Positions 26,521-37,162 of a DNA stretch of 64,000 bases are shown piece by piece. The notes under the pieces are model-generated. The model saw only the letters and a program-made list of their open reading frames with translations. It did not search any database and was not told the DNA's origin. The translations under genes and the position numbers were made by a program. Origin of the DNA: Amycolatopsis bullii. GTDB taxonomy: Bacteria > Actinomycetota > Actinomycetes > Mycobacteriales > Pseudonocardiaceae. Every line of letters starts with the position of its first letter. The stretch's first letter is position 1. The stretch lies in NCBI RefSeq assembly GCF_014654205.1, contig NZ_BNAW01000048.1, forward strand, positions 1 to 64,000. Reading direction: 5' to 3'.

Positions 26521-26751
26521 ATGCCCTTCCGTTTGCCCGGCGGCGGGCCCCGGATCAGCGTCGACAACGACCGGTGCGAGCTCTACGGCATCTGCGCCAT
26601 GGAGGCCCCGGACGTGTTCGACCTCGGCCAGGACGGCCGCCTGCGCTTCCACACGCGACTGCTGGACGAAACCACTATCGAACAGGCGAAGATGGCCGCC
26701 CGCTGCTGCCCGATGCAGGCGGTCGTGATGAGAGGGGACCTCGATGGCTGA
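26521..26751 (+). CDS. [3Fe-4S] ferredoxin
   Basis: 76 aa. Cluster cysteines Cys19, Cys25 (CELYGIC) and Cys63 before Pro64 (CCPMQAV), with Cys62 next to it; this is the C-x5-C...CP layout of single-cluster ferredoxins that usually serve P450s. Here it lies 1 nt after the heme membrane protein and overlaps the FAD reductase by 8 nt, with no P450 near, so the membrane protein is the likely partner. Confidence 0.93.
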   Translation: MPFRLPGGGPRISVDNDRCELYGICAMEAPDVFDLGQDGRLRFHTRLLDETTIEQAKMAARCCPMQAVVMRGDLDG

Positions 26752-28186
26752 CGGCGACCGGATCGTCATCGTCGGTGCGGGCGTCGCCGGGCTGCGCGCC
26801 GCGGAACGCCTGCGGGAACAGAAGTTCGACGGCGAGATCGTCCTGATCGGCGACGAGGCGCGGCGGCCCTACCACCGGCCGATGGTCTCCAAGGCGCTGG
26901 TGATGGGGACCGAGCGGCCCAGCGACGTCGGCCTTTCGCACTACCTGCCCGATCTCGACGTGCACTGGCGGCTCGGCGCGCGGGTCACCCACCTGGACAC
27001 CACCGAGCGGGTCGTGCACCTGCCCGGCGGCGAATCCCTCTGGTACGACGGCCTGATCGCCGCGACCGGCGTCTACCCGCGGCACCTGCCCGGGGCGCCG
27101 CGGCACGACCCGCGGGTGCGGATCCTGCGCACGGTCGAGGACTCGATGGCCGTGCGGCGCTGCCTCAACGCCAGCAAGAAGCCGGCCGTCGTGATCGGCG
27201 CCGGCCTGATCGGCAACGAGTTCGCCGCGAGCATGCGGCACATCGGCCGGGACGTCACCCTGATCGGGCACGCGAAGGCGCCGCTGCACCGCTTCGGCGA
27301 CCGCGTCTCCAGCGGCATCGTCGAGGCACACCACGAGCACCGCGCGAACCTGGCCATGCGCAGCGAAGTCCGGCACTGGATCAGCACGAAGGACACCGTC
27401 GGGCTGCACCTGACGAACAACCAGCTGCTGGTGGCCAGCGTCGTCGTGCTCGCCATCGGCAGTGTCCCGTCGGTGGACTGGATGCGCGGCTCCGGCCTCG
27501 ACATCAGCGACGGCGTCCTCTGCGACTCGAAGCTGTTCGCCGAGGGTGCCTCCGACGTCGTCATCGCCGGCGACATCGCGCGCTGGCCGAACCTGCGCTT
27601 CGACGAGACCCCGCGGCGGGTCGAGCACTGGATCAACGCCGTCGAGTCGGCCCGGCACGCGGCGGACAACCTGCTGATGGGCCACTCCAGCGCCATCCCG
27701 TTCACCCCGCTCCCCCGCGCGTGGTCGACGCTGTACGACACGCGCCTGCAGATGTGCGGGATGCCGTCGCTGGCCGAGGACACCGTGTCGCTGGCCGACG
27801 GCATCACCGGCTTCATCCGCGACGGGCGGCTCGTCGGCATCTCCGCGTGGGACAAGCCGCGGGCGATGCTCGACTGGATGGCCGAGCTCGACCGCCGGCT
27901 GCCCGCGCCCGACTACGTGCCCGAGCCGGAGCCCGCGCCCGTCGCGGAGGTCCCCGAGGTCCCGACCGTCGAACCGTCGCTCGCCGCGCTGGCGGCCGAC
28001 GTGCCGCCGGAGTTCGACAGCGGCTTCGACCACCAGGCCTTCGAGCGCGAGTTCGAAAGCGAGTTCGCCAACGACATCCCCACGACGGCGTTCCCCGCGC
28101 AGTCGCTGCCGGCCCCGCCGACCACGGCGTTCGCCGCGCAGCCGGGGGCGGCGCTGCCGACCATGGCCATCCCGATGGGGAGGTAG
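26744..28186 (+). CDS. FAD/NAD(P)H-dependent ferredoxin reductase-type oxidoreductase
   Basis: 480 aa. FAD-binding GAGVAGLRAAERL near 9-22, NAD(P)H-binding GAGLIGNEFAASM near 150, and the FAD tail GDIARWPNLRF. This matches ferredoxin reductases of the rubredoxin/putidaredoxin reductase class. After about residue 390 there is an extra 90-residue tail rich in Pro, Ala and acidic residues with a repeated TTAF-AAQ pattern that the family lacks. Likely passes electrons from NAD(P)H to the ferredoxin. Last gene of the operon; three hairpins follow. Confidence 0.9.
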   Translation: MADGDRIVIVGAGVAGLRAAERLREQKFDGEIVLIGDEARRPYHRPMVSKALVMGTERPSDVGLSHYLPDLDVHWRLGARVTHLDTTERVVHLPGGESLWYDGLIAATGVYPRHLPGAPRHDPRVRILRTVEDSMAVRRCLNASKKPAVVIGAGLIGNEFAASMRHIGRDVTLIGHAKAPLHRFGDRVSSGIVEAHHEHRANLAMRSEVRHWISTKDTVGLHLTNNQLLVASVVVLAIGSVPSVDWMRGSGLDISDGVLCDSKLFAEGASDVVIAGDIARWPNLRFDETPRRVEHWINAVESARHAADNLLMGHSSAIPFTPLPRAWSTLYDTRLQMCGMPSLAEDTVSLADGITGFIRDGRLVGISAWDKPRAMLDWMAELDRRLPAPDYVPEPEPAPVAEVPEVPTVEPSLAALAADVPPEFDSGFDHQAFEREFESEFANDIPTTAFPAQSLPAPPTTAFAAQPGAALPTMAIPMGR

Positions 28187-28229
28187 AGAAAAGCCGGGAC
28201 GGGACTGCGCGCGGCGGTCTCCGTCCCTT

Positions 28230-28275
28230 GCCGGCCACCACACTCCCTCCGCGGCTGGGTGGTGTGGTGGCCGGC
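28230..28275. terminator. hairpin 1 after the FAD reductase gene
   Basis: Perfect 14-bp stem (28230-28243 with 28262-28275), 18-nt loop, 44 nt after the stop codon. Likely terminator of the redox operon. Confidence 0.7.
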
Positions 28276-28446
28276 CCCAGCGTCCCCGTGCCTGCCTCGC
28301 GCTGGTTGCCGAGCGAAGCGCCCGGCGGGCCAGGAGAGGGCCATCCCGAGGGAACCCGACGCCCCCGGGGTGGCCTTCTTCCGGCGCACCGGGCGGGGGC
28401 CCGGGGTCGAGGCGCCGCGGCGGGTCACTCCGCCGGGGCGCACGGG

Positions 28447-28497
28447 CCGTGGCGGTCGTTCCGGCGGAAGGGTATGCCGCCGGAAGGAACGCCACGG
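28447..28497. terminator. hairpin 2
   Basis: Stem of 21 bp with two mismatches (28447-28467 with 28477-28497) and a 9-nt loop. Confidence 0.6.
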
Positions 28498-28516
28498 TCA
28501 GGCAGCACCGGTGCAC

Positions 28517-28552
28517 GGCCGTCCCGGGAGCACGGGAACTCCCGGGACGGCC
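28517..28552. terminator. hairpin 3
   Basis: Perfect 14-bp stem (28517-28530 with 28539-28552), 8-nt loop, directly before the family B repeat array. Confidence 0.65.
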
Positions 28553-28569
28553 CCACCACCCGACCCCCC

Positions 28570-28652
28570 AGGCACGCAACCCGACCGTCCAGGCACGCAA
28601 GCCGACCCTCCAGGTACGCAAGCCGACCCTCCGGGTACGCAAGTCGACCTTC
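28570..28652. repeat. family B 21-bp tandem array, four units
   Basis: Minus-strand units of the form GCTTGCGTACCTGGAGGGTCG with small changes. Same unit as at 31155-31242 and 19841-19886. Confidence 0.9.
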
Positions 28653-28653
28653 T

Positions 28654-28722
28654 GATCACGCGAGATGCCCCTCCAATCACGCGTGATGCCCCTCCAATCA
28701 CGCGTGATGCCTTCCCCGTCAC
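28654..28722. repeat. family A 21-bp tandem array, about three units
   Basis: Units contain ATCACGCGTGAT and GGAGGGGC on the minus strand. The array runs into the end of the MFS gene, whose TGA stop falls inside a degenerate unit. Confidence 0.9.
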
Positions 28723-30179
28723 GCGCGGCGTGACCACCACGACTCCCCCACGACGAGCGCGCCGAGGACGAGCACCGCCACCCCGGTGAAGCGCAGCCCG
28801 GCGTCCGCCCCCGAAACGAACGCCGTGACGACGTCGGCCGGGCGGGACGTCCGGGTCAGGGCTTCGGCCACGGTGTGCGCCCCGCGGGCGTCCGGCGGCA
28901 GCGCCGCGGCGAACCGCGCGGTGGACACCGTGCCGATCACGGCGACGCCGAGCGCGCTGCCGAACTCCCGGGTCGTGGCCTGCAGCCCGGTGCCGACGCC
29001 CGCCTGGGCCGGCGGCAGGGCACCCGCGATCACGCCCGACAGGGTCGGCAACGCCAGCGTCACCCCGATCCCGGCGACCACGAGCCAAGCGGCATAGACG
29101 CCGTACGGCGTGTGGGCGTCGCTTGTGGACAATCCGAGCAGGCCACCGCCGACGAACGCTAACGCGCACGCGACGGTCGCGTCGAGCCCGATCCGCGAGG
29201 TCAGCCGGCCCACGTGCGGCCCGCCGAGGATGACCGGCACGGTCAGCGGGACGATCCCGAGCCCGGTCGCCAGCACGCCGAATCCCTTGGCGTACTGCAG
29301 GAACGACGCGTTGACGTAGAACAGCGCGAACATGCCGAAGAAGATCGCGGTCAGCCCGAGGCACGCGCTGCGCAGGCGCGGGTCCCGGAACAGCCGGGGG
29401 TCCAGCAGCGGGTGCACGGACCGCAGCCCGGCGAACACCCAGGCCGTGAACAGCACGGCGGCCGTGGCGAAGCCGCCCACGACGACCACGCTGCCCCAGC
29501 CCGCCTCCGGGCCCTGGACGATCGCGAGCAGCAGCGCGACCGACGCGCCGGTCAGCAGCGTCGCGGACCCGGCGCCGAGCCGCCGGTCGTGGCGCGACGA
29601 CACCGGCGCGTACCGGGCGGCCAGCGCGGCCAGCCCCAGCGAGACCCCCGCGGCGGCAGCGAACAGCCAGCGCCACGAGCCGGCCGTCAGGACCAGGCCG
29701 CCGCCGACGTTGCCGGCGACACCGCCGATGCCGGTCATCGACGCCCAGGTGGCGATCGTGCCCGCCCGGCGGCCGGCGGGCACGGCGTGCAGCAGGACGG
29801 CGAGCGAGTTGGGCAGCACCGCGGCCGCGCCGACCCCGGTGAGCGCGCGGCCCGCGAGCAGCACGGCGACGTCCGGTGCGAGGGCCGACAGCAGCGTGCC
29901 CGCGGCGAACAGCCCGAGGCCGGTCAGCAGGACGCCCTTGCGGCCGAACCGGTCGCCGGCGGCACCGGCGGGGATCACCAGGCAGGCGAACACGATCACG
30001 TAGGTGTCGACGATCCAGACCAGCGCCGGCGCGGACGGGTGCAGCCCGCTCGCGGCGAGCGGCGGGACGGCGAGGTTGATCGCGGCGACCATCCCGACGA
30101 CGAGCACCACGGCGGCGCACATGAGCGTGAGCAGCCCGCGGTGGGAAACCGGGGCGCGCAGGGAAAGGGAAGTGGACAT
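28719..30179 (-). CDS. MFS drug exporter (DHA2-like, 14 TM)
   Basis: 486 aa. Motif A after TM2 is GDRFGRKGVLLTG; motif C-like GIGGVAGNVGGGLV is in TM5; about 14 hydrophobic segments. Family members export drugs, dyes or antibiotics using the proton gradient. The ATG at 30179 is the only start matching the family N-terminus (HRGLLTLMCAAVVLVVGM). Divergent from a LysR regulator with 75 nt between, so it is probably controlled by it. Confidence 0.9.
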   Translation of the reverse strand: MSTSLSLRAPVSHRGLLTLMCAAVVLVVGMVAAINLAVPPLAASGLHPSAPALVWIVDTYVIVFACLVIPAGAAGDRFGRKGVLLTGLGLFAAGTLLSALAPDVAVLLAGRALTGVGAAAVLPNSLAVLLHAVPAGRRAGTIATWASMTGIGGVAGNVGGGLVLTAGSWRWLFAAAAGVSLGLAALAARYAPVSSRHDRRLGAGSATLLTGASVALLLAIVQGPEAGWGSVVVVGGFATAAVLFTAWVFAGLRSVHPLLDPRLFRDPRLRSACLGLTAIFFGMFALFYVNASFLQYAKGFGVLATGLGIVPLTVPVILGGPHVGRLTSRIGLDATVACALAFVGGGLLGLSTSDAHTPYGVYAAWLVVAGIGVTLALPTLSGVIAGALPPAQAGVGTGLQATTREFGSALGVAVIGTVSTARFAAALPPDARGAHTVAEALTRTSRPADVVTAFVSGADAGLRFTGVAVLVLGALVVGESWWSRRA

Positions 30180-30237
30180 GAACCCGACGCTAGGGACGAT
30201 CGACCACTGCGCGCGACGCAACTTCGTCAAGAGTGCT

Positions 30238-30252
30238 TTGCGTATGCTGCAA
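30238..30252. promoter_or_regulatory. LysR-type binding site
   Basis: TTGC-N7-GCAA inverted repeat (a T-N11-A motif) directly before the LysR start codon and in the gap to the divergent MFS gene. Typical place for autorepression and control of the neighbour. Confidence 0.55.
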
Positions 30253-30254
30253 CT

Positions 30255-31145
30255 GTGTCCGAGCAGCTCGACCTGAACCTCCTGCGCGTGTTCGACGCGC
30301 TCCTGCGGGACGGGAGCGTGACGGCGGCGGCCGAGCGCCTCCACCTGTCCATCCCGGCGACCAGCCGGGCGCTGGGCCGGCTGCGGCGGGCGATGGGCGA
30401 TCCGATCCTGGTCCGCGCCGGCCGCGGGCTGGCGCCGACGCCGTTCGCGCTGCGCGCCGCGCCCCGGGTGCGCTCGCTGCTGGAGGAAGCGGCGTCGCTG
30501 GTCAACACGGAGTTTTCGCTCGCCGCCCTCGACCGGACGTTCACGATCCGCATCAACGACGGCGTGGCCGCGACGCTGGCGACGGCGGCGGCCGAAGCCA
30601 CGGCGGCCGCCGCCCCGGGCGTCACCCTGCGGTTCGTGGCCGAAGGCAGCGAGAGCGCCGAGGCCCTCCGCGACGGTTCGATCGACCTGGACATCGGCGT
30701 GGGCACGCACCCGGCGCCCGACATCCGCAGCACGGTGCTGTACCGCGAACGCCTGGTGGCCGCGGTGCGCGCGGACAGCCCGCTGGGCCGGCACCGACGG
30801 CCGACCCTGGCGCAGCTGTGCCACCACCCGCACGTCTCGGCCTCCCGCCGCGGCCTCGCCCGCGGGCCGCTGGACGACGTGCTTTCCGCGGCCGGCCTGC
30901 ACCGGCACGTCGCCGCGGTCGTGCCGACGGCCGCGGTGGCCGCCCTCGTGATCGCGTCGAGCCCGTACGTGGGACTGCTGCCGCAGCGCCTCGCCGAGCA
31001 GTACGCCGGCGCGCTCGGCCTGCGCTGGTTCCGGGTCCCGGCGGACCTGCCGGAGCTCGACGTGCGCTTGTCCTGGCACGCCCGCCTGGACGCGGACCCG
31101 GCCCAGCAATGGCTCCGCACCACCCTGCGCGACGCCCTCCCCTGA
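30255..31145 (+). CDS. LysR-family transcriptional regulator
   Basis: 296 aa. N-terminal HTH at 4-62 (LNLLRVFDALLRDGSVTAAAERLHLS, then PATSRALGRLRRAMGDPILVRAGRG), followed by a periplasmic-binding-like sensor domain (about 88-290). GTG start at 30255. Divergent from the DHA2-type exporter; probably its regulator. A family B repeat array begins 10 nt after the stop codon. Confidence 0.92.
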   Translation: MSEQLDLNLLRVFDALLRDGSVTAAAERLHLSIPATSRALGRLRRAMGDPILVRAGRGLAPTPFALRAAPRVRSLLEEAASLVNTEFSLAALDRTFTIRINDGVAATLATAAAEATAAAAPGVTLRFVAEGSESAEALRDGSIDLDIGVGTHPAPDIRSTVLYRERLVAAVRADSPLGRHRRPTLAQLCHHPHVSASRRGLARGPLDDVLSAAGLHRHVAAVVPTAAVAALVIASSPYVGLLPQRLAEQYAGALGLRWFRVPADLPELDVRLSWHARLDADPAQQWLRTTLRDALP

Positions 31146-31154
31146 CCCGTCCGG

Positions 31155-31242
31155 CGACTCGCGTACCTGGACGGTCGGCTTGCGTACCTGGACGGTCGGC
31201 TTGCGTACCCGGACGGTCGGCTTGCGTACCCGGAGGGTCGGC
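31155..31242. repeat. family B 21-bp tandem array, four units
   Basis: Plus-strand units GCTTGCGTACCTGGACGGTCG (with CCCGG and GAGGG variants), starting 10 nt after the LysR stop codon. Confidence 0.92.
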
Positions 31243-31287
31243 ACGAAACGTCTCCGCCCGGCTCGTCTCATATGGCAGGATTCAGGG

Positions 31288-31731
31288 GTGACCAGCTCGG
31301 CCGCCACGGCGCAGTACCTGCGTGACCTCGCGTTGCTGCGGCGCGTGCGGGACCGGATCGACCGGGAGTACGCGCAGCCGCTGGACGTCGAGGCGCTGGC
31401 CCGTGGCGTGAACATGTCCGCCGGGCACCTCAGCCGGCAGTTCCGGCGAGCCTACGGAGAGTCACCGTATTCGTACCTGATGACGCGGCGGATCGAACGG
31501 GCGATGGCCCTGCTGCGGAAGGGCGAGCTGAGCGTCACCGAGGTCTGCTTCACCGTCGGCTTCTCGTCGCTGGGCACCTTCAGCACCCGGTTCGCCGAGC
31601 TGGTCGGGATGCCTCCGAGCGTGTACCGCGAGCAGCAGGCCGAGGCCACCGTCGGGATGCCGCCGTGCGTCGCCAAACAGGTCACCAGACCGATCAGGAA
31701 TCGAGAAGCGCGGCCCTCGGCGGCCACCTAG
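31288..31731 (+). CDS. AraC-family DNA-binding protein
   Basis: 147 aa, an AraC/XylS DNA-binding domain with both HTHs (LARGVNMSAGHLSRQFRRAYGES and VTEVCFTVGFSSLGTFSTRFAELVGMPPSVYR) and no N-terminal sensor. A 25-residue basic tail follows. GTG start. First gene of an AraC-VOC-MFS-short AraC-UvrA-like cluster on the plus strand; it probably controls it. Related in sequence to the truncated AraC gene at 33375. Confidence 0.9.
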   Translation: MTSSAATAQYLRDLALLRRVRDRIDREYAQPLDVEALARGVNMSAGHLSRQFRRAYGESPYSYLMTRRIERAMALLRKGELSVTEVCFTVGFSSLGTFSTRFAELVGMPPSVYREQQAEATVGMPPCVAKQVTRPIRNREARPSAAT

Positions 31732-31741
31732 GGTGACCACC

Positions 31742-32152
31742 ATGGACGTCACCATTCACTCGAGCTTCCTCCCCCACACCGATCCGGAAGCCTCGCTCGC
31801 CTTCTACCGCGACCTCCTCGGCTTCGAGGTCCGCCAGAACGTCAAGTACGGCGACATGCAGTGGATCACCGTCGGCCCGCCGAACCAGCCGGACACCGCG
31901 ATCGTGCTGACGCCGGTGGCCGCGACGCCCGGCCTGACCGACGACGAGCGCCGCATGATCAACGAGATGATGGCCAAGGGCACCTACGCCGGGGTCAACC
32001 TCGCCACCAAGGACCTCGACGCCCTGTTCGCGAAGCTCGAGGCCGGCAACGCCGAAGTCGTCCAGGAGCCGGTCGAGCAGCCCTACGGCATCCGCGACTG
32101 CTCGTTCCGCGACCCGGCCGGCAACCTGCTGCGCATCCAGGAGCTGCGCTGA
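31742..32152 (+). CDS. VOC/glyoxalase-family protein
   Basis: 136 aa with the two-module VOC pattern (DPEASLAFYRDLLGFEVRQNV and IRDCSFRDPAGNLLRIQEL). VOC proteins include glyoxalases and antibiotic-binding or -modifying proteins such as bleomycin-type resistance proteins; the neighbours (exporter, UvrA-like ABC protein) suit the latter. ATG at 31742 has AGGG upstream; a GTG at 31733 is possible. Its stop codon overlaps the start of the MFS gene. Confidence 0.85.
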   Translation: MDVTIHSSFLPHTDPEASLAFYRDLLGFEVRQNVKYGDMQWITVGPPNQPDTAIVLTPVAATPGLTDDERRMINEMMAKGTYAGVNLATKDLDALFAKLEAGNAEVVQEPVEQPYGIRDCSFRDPAGNLLRIQELR

Positions 32153-33390
32153 CCACGACCGCCCCCGCGCACGGCTACCGCGAGGTGCTGCGCGACCGGC
32201 GGATCGCCGGGCTCCTGCTGGGGGACCTCCTGGCCAACGTCGGCACCGGCATGCTTCTGGTCGCCATGCCCGTGCAGACGCTCTCCCTGCACGGCAGCGT
32301 CCCGAAGGCCATCGCCATCGGGCTCGTCGAGGCCGCGCCGTTCGTCCTGTCCACCGTGCTGGCCCTGGCTGTCGGCCTCGGCCGGGTGCGGGTGCCGCCG
32401 CGCACGCTGCTCGTCGCCGACTGCGTGCTGCGGTCGGCCACCTTCGCCGCCCTCGGCGTCCTGGCCGTCACCGGCCTGCTCACCCTGCCGGTGCTGGTCG
32501 CCGGGCTCCTCTTCGGCGCGACGTTCCGGCTGGCCGGCTCGAGCAGCCGCCGCCTGCTGGCGACGTCCGCCGCCGGAGAGGCCGGCCGGTTCTCGGTCAA
32601 CGGCCTGCTGGGCCTCAACACGACGTTCGCCCTCTACATCGCCGGGCCGGTGCTGGGCGGGGTCGTCGTGGCGACCGCCGGTGCGGGTTTCGCGCTCTTC
32701 GTCGACGCCGCCGGAGCGCTGATCCTGCTGGCCTGCGTTCCCCGCGAGGCCGGGGACCGGGACGCGCTGCGCGAGGAAGGCACCCCCGAATCGGGCTGGC
32801 GGATCCTGCGCCGCCGTCCGGTCGCCGCGCGGCTGCTGGTGGTCGAGTTCTTCTTCAACTTCCTGTACATGCCGGTCGAAGTCGCGCTCCCGCTGTACGT
32901 GAGCGGGACGCTGCACGCCGGCGCGTCCGGGCTGGGGGTGCTGTGGGGTGCGCTCGGGGTCGGCGCGTTCCTCGGCGCCGCGCTCGTCAGCCGGCTGCGG
33001 AACCTGCCGCAGCGACCGCTGCTGGTCGCGATCATCGGCCTGTGGGCGCTATGCCCGATCGCGCTCGCCGTCACCGGCGACCTCACCGTGGCCCTGCTCG
33101 TCTTCGGCCTGGGCGGCCTGGTGTACGCGCCGTTCACCCCGGTCGCGTACAGCTTCCTGCAGTCCGGGCTCGCGCCCGGGGAGCAGCAGCAGGTCGTCAC
33201 GCTGTGGACGACCGGCGCCACGGTGGCCGCGCCGCTCGGGCTCGCCCTCGGCGGCCCCCTGATCGAACTGACCGGCAGCACCGGCGGGCTGGTGCTGTCC
33301 GGCGTGCTGACCCTCCTGCTGCTCCCGATCGCGGCCCGGGCGGTGCTCGGCCGCAAAACCGAAGGGAACCCGGCATGTGCCTCAGCCTGA
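32149..33390 (+). CDS. MFS exporter (macrolide-efflux-like)
   Basis: About 413 aa with 10-12 hydrophobic segments; the body (GYREVLRDRRIAGLLLGDLLANVGTGML and later FFFNFLYMPVEVALPLYV) fits MFS antibiotic efflux proteins of the MefA/enterobactin-exporter group. The start is uncertain: a CTG at 32149 overlapping the VOC stop (CTGA) gives the family-like N-terminus; a GTG at 32185 is the next option. The 3' end overlaps the short AraC gene by 16 nt. Confidence 0.85.
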   Translation: MTTTAPAHGYREVLRDRRIAGLLLGDLLANVGTGMLLVAMPVQTLSLHGSVPKAIAIGLVEAAPFVLSTVLALAVGLGRVRVPPRTLLVADCVLRSATFAALGVLAVTGLLTLPVLVAGLLFGATFRLAGSSSRRLLATSAAGEAGRFSVNGLLGLNTTFALYIAGPVLGGVVVATAGAGFALFVDAAGALILLACVPREAGDRDALREEGTPESGWRILRRRPVAARLLVVEFFFNFLYMPVEVALPLYVSGTLHAGASGLGVLWGALGVGAFLGAALVSRLRNLPQRPLLVAIIGLWALCPIALAVTGDLTVALLVFGLGGLVYAPFTPVAYSFLQSGLAPGEQQQVVTLWTTGATVAAPLGLALGGPLIELTGSTGGLVLSGVLTLLLLPIAARAVLGRKTEGNPACASA

Positions 33391-33610
33391 AAGCCGCCGC
33401 GCACAATCACTTGCGTGAATTGGTGGTGTTGCGCCGGGTCCGCGACCGCATCGACCGTGAATGCGCGGCTCCCCTCGACATCGAAACACTCGCGGGAACA
33501 GCGGGCCTGCCCGTCGCGCAATTCGTCCGCCGTTTCCGCGACGCCTACGGCCTTTCCCCGCAGGAATACCGGCAAGCCGCCGAAGCCCGGATCGAAAACT
33601 GGAGTACTCG

Positions 33611-33614
<4 letters not shown>
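33375..33614 (+). CDS. truncated AraC-like protein with a single HTH
   Basis: 79 aa. It matches the first half of the AraC protein encoded at 31288 (VLRRVRDRIDRECAAPLDIETLAGTAGLP against LLRRVRDRIDREYAQPLDVEALARGVNMS, both then FRRFRDAYG/FRRAYGES-like), but stops after the first HTH. The gene has its own ATG, overlaps the MFS gene by 16 nt and the UvrA-like gene by 4 nt (ATGA), so it is still in a translated operon and is not simple debris. It could bind DNA weakly or serve only to couple translation. Confidence 0.75.
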
Positions 33615-35968
<2,354 letters not shown>

Positions 35969-35978
35969 CTCCCGAACC

Positions 35979-36031
35979 GCAGTGAATGACTCATTCCTGG
36001 CGCCGGACGCCAGGAATGAGTCATTCACTGC
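35979..36031. terminator. perfect 24-bp-stem hairpin
   Basis: Stem 35979-36002 with 36008-36031, 5-nt loop CCGGA, 11 nt after the UvrA-like gene. The arms contain the dyad ATGACTCAT / ATGAGTCAT. Strong terminator by position; the long AT-containing arms are unusual for this GC-rich DNA. Confidence 0.85.
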
Positions 36032-36136
36032 ATCGGGCGGGCCCCCATACCAGCGTGGGCGGTAGGGCTGGCCCCCGGAAACTCCTTCGAGCACACCGCA
36101 TTCCGACGCGGTCCCGGAACGCGAAGACTTCGGTGG

Positions 36137-37153
36137 GTGACCACCACCGAGAACAGCGTCGGAAGCGACTTCGCCCGGCTGAGCCACCGCATCTCCGCCG
36201 CCGGCCTGATGAACCGCCGTCCCGGCTACTACACCGCACGGATCGCCGTCGTCACCGGGTTGTTCGCCGCCGGGTGGGTGGCCTTCGCGCTGCTGGGGAA
36301 CTCCTGGTGGCAGCTCGCCGTCGCGGCCTTCATGGCCGTGATGTTCGGGCAGATCGCCCTGCTCTCCCACGATCTCGCGCACAAGCAGGTGTTCCGGCGA
36401 CGGCGGGCGACCGAGGTCGCCGGGATGGTCGCCGGGAACCTCGGCATCGGGATGAGCTACGGCTGGTGGATGGACAAGCACACCCGCCACCACGCCAACC
36501 CGAACCACGAGGAGCTCGACCCCGACGTCGACCCGGACATCCTCGTCTGGTCGAAGGACCAGGCCCGCGCCAGCCGTGGTGTCCCCCGGTTCATCGGGCG
36601 GTACCAGGCCTTCCTGTTCTTCCCGCTGCTCACCCTCGAAGGCCTGAACCTGCACTGGTCCGGCATCCGCGCGGTCCGCAAGCCGGGGCTGCGCCACCGG
36701 AAGGCCGAAGCCGCGTTGCTCGCCGGGCACTTCGTCCTCTACTTCAGCGCGCTGTTCACGGTGCTCAGCCCCGGCATGGCGCTGCTGTTCTTCGCCGTCC
36801 ACCAGGGACTGTGGGGTGTCTACATGGGATCGATCTTCGCGCCCAACCACAAGGGCATGCCGACCCTCACCGGGCGCACCGAGCTCGACTTCCTCCGCAA
36901 GCAGGTCCTCACCTCCCGCAACGTCCGCGGCGGCGTCGTCACCGACGTCGCTCTCGGCGGCCTCAACTACCAGATCGAGCACCACCTGTTCCCGAGCATG
37001 CCGTCGCCGCACCTGCGGCGGGCGCAGCCGATCGTCCAGGCCTACTGCGCCGAGCTGGGCCTTCCCTACCTGCAGACGAGCCTGGTCGAGTCCTACCGGC
37101 AGGCCCTCACCCACCTGCATGAAGCTGGGGCCCCTCTCAGGAAGCGTTCGTAG
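36137..37153 (+). CDS. membrane fatty acid desaturase
   Basis: 338 aa. Three His boxes of a membrane di-iron desaturase: H78DLAH82, H115TRHH119 and Q279IEHH283. Four to five hydrophobic segments between them. The QxxHH third box is seen in front-end desaturases and in actinobacterial acyl-lipid desaturases; the regiochemistry cannot be read. Uses an external electron donor. GTG start at 36137; the MBL gene follows after 9 nt. Confidence 0.92.
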   Translation: MTTTENSVGSDFARLSHRISAAGLMNRRPGYYTARIAVVTGLFAAGWVAFALLGNSWWQLAVAAFMAVMFGQIALLSHDLAHKQVFRRRRATEVAGMVAGNLGIGMSYGWWMDKHTRHHANPNHEELDPDVDPDILVWSKDQARASRGVPRFIGRYQAFLFFPLLTLEGLNLHWSGIRAVRKPGLRHRKAEAALLAGHFVLYFSALFTVLSPGMALLFFAVHQGLWGVYMGSIFAPNHKGMPTLTGRTELDFLRKQVLTSRNVRGGVVTDVALGGLNYQIEHHLFPSMPSPHLRRAQPIVQAYCAELGLPYLQTSLVESYRQALTHLHEAGAPLRKRS

Positions 37154-37162
37154 ACTCGGGGC

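Larger units (their letters stand above)
28187..28718. other. 532-nt gene-free gap with three hairpins and two repeat arrays
   Basis: Between the convergent FAD reductase and MFS genes. In order: three long hairpins (28230-28275, 28447-28497, 28517-28552), a four-unit family B array, and a family A array ending at the MFS stop codon. No credible gene. Confidence 0.85.

Noticed and set aside
26521..28186. Ferredoxin/reductase pair as partners of the cyp125 P450
   Set aside because: They are coupled to the heme membrane protein gene under an ECF-type promoter and lie 14 kb from cyp125 with no KstR box; cross-use cannot be excluded but is not supported.
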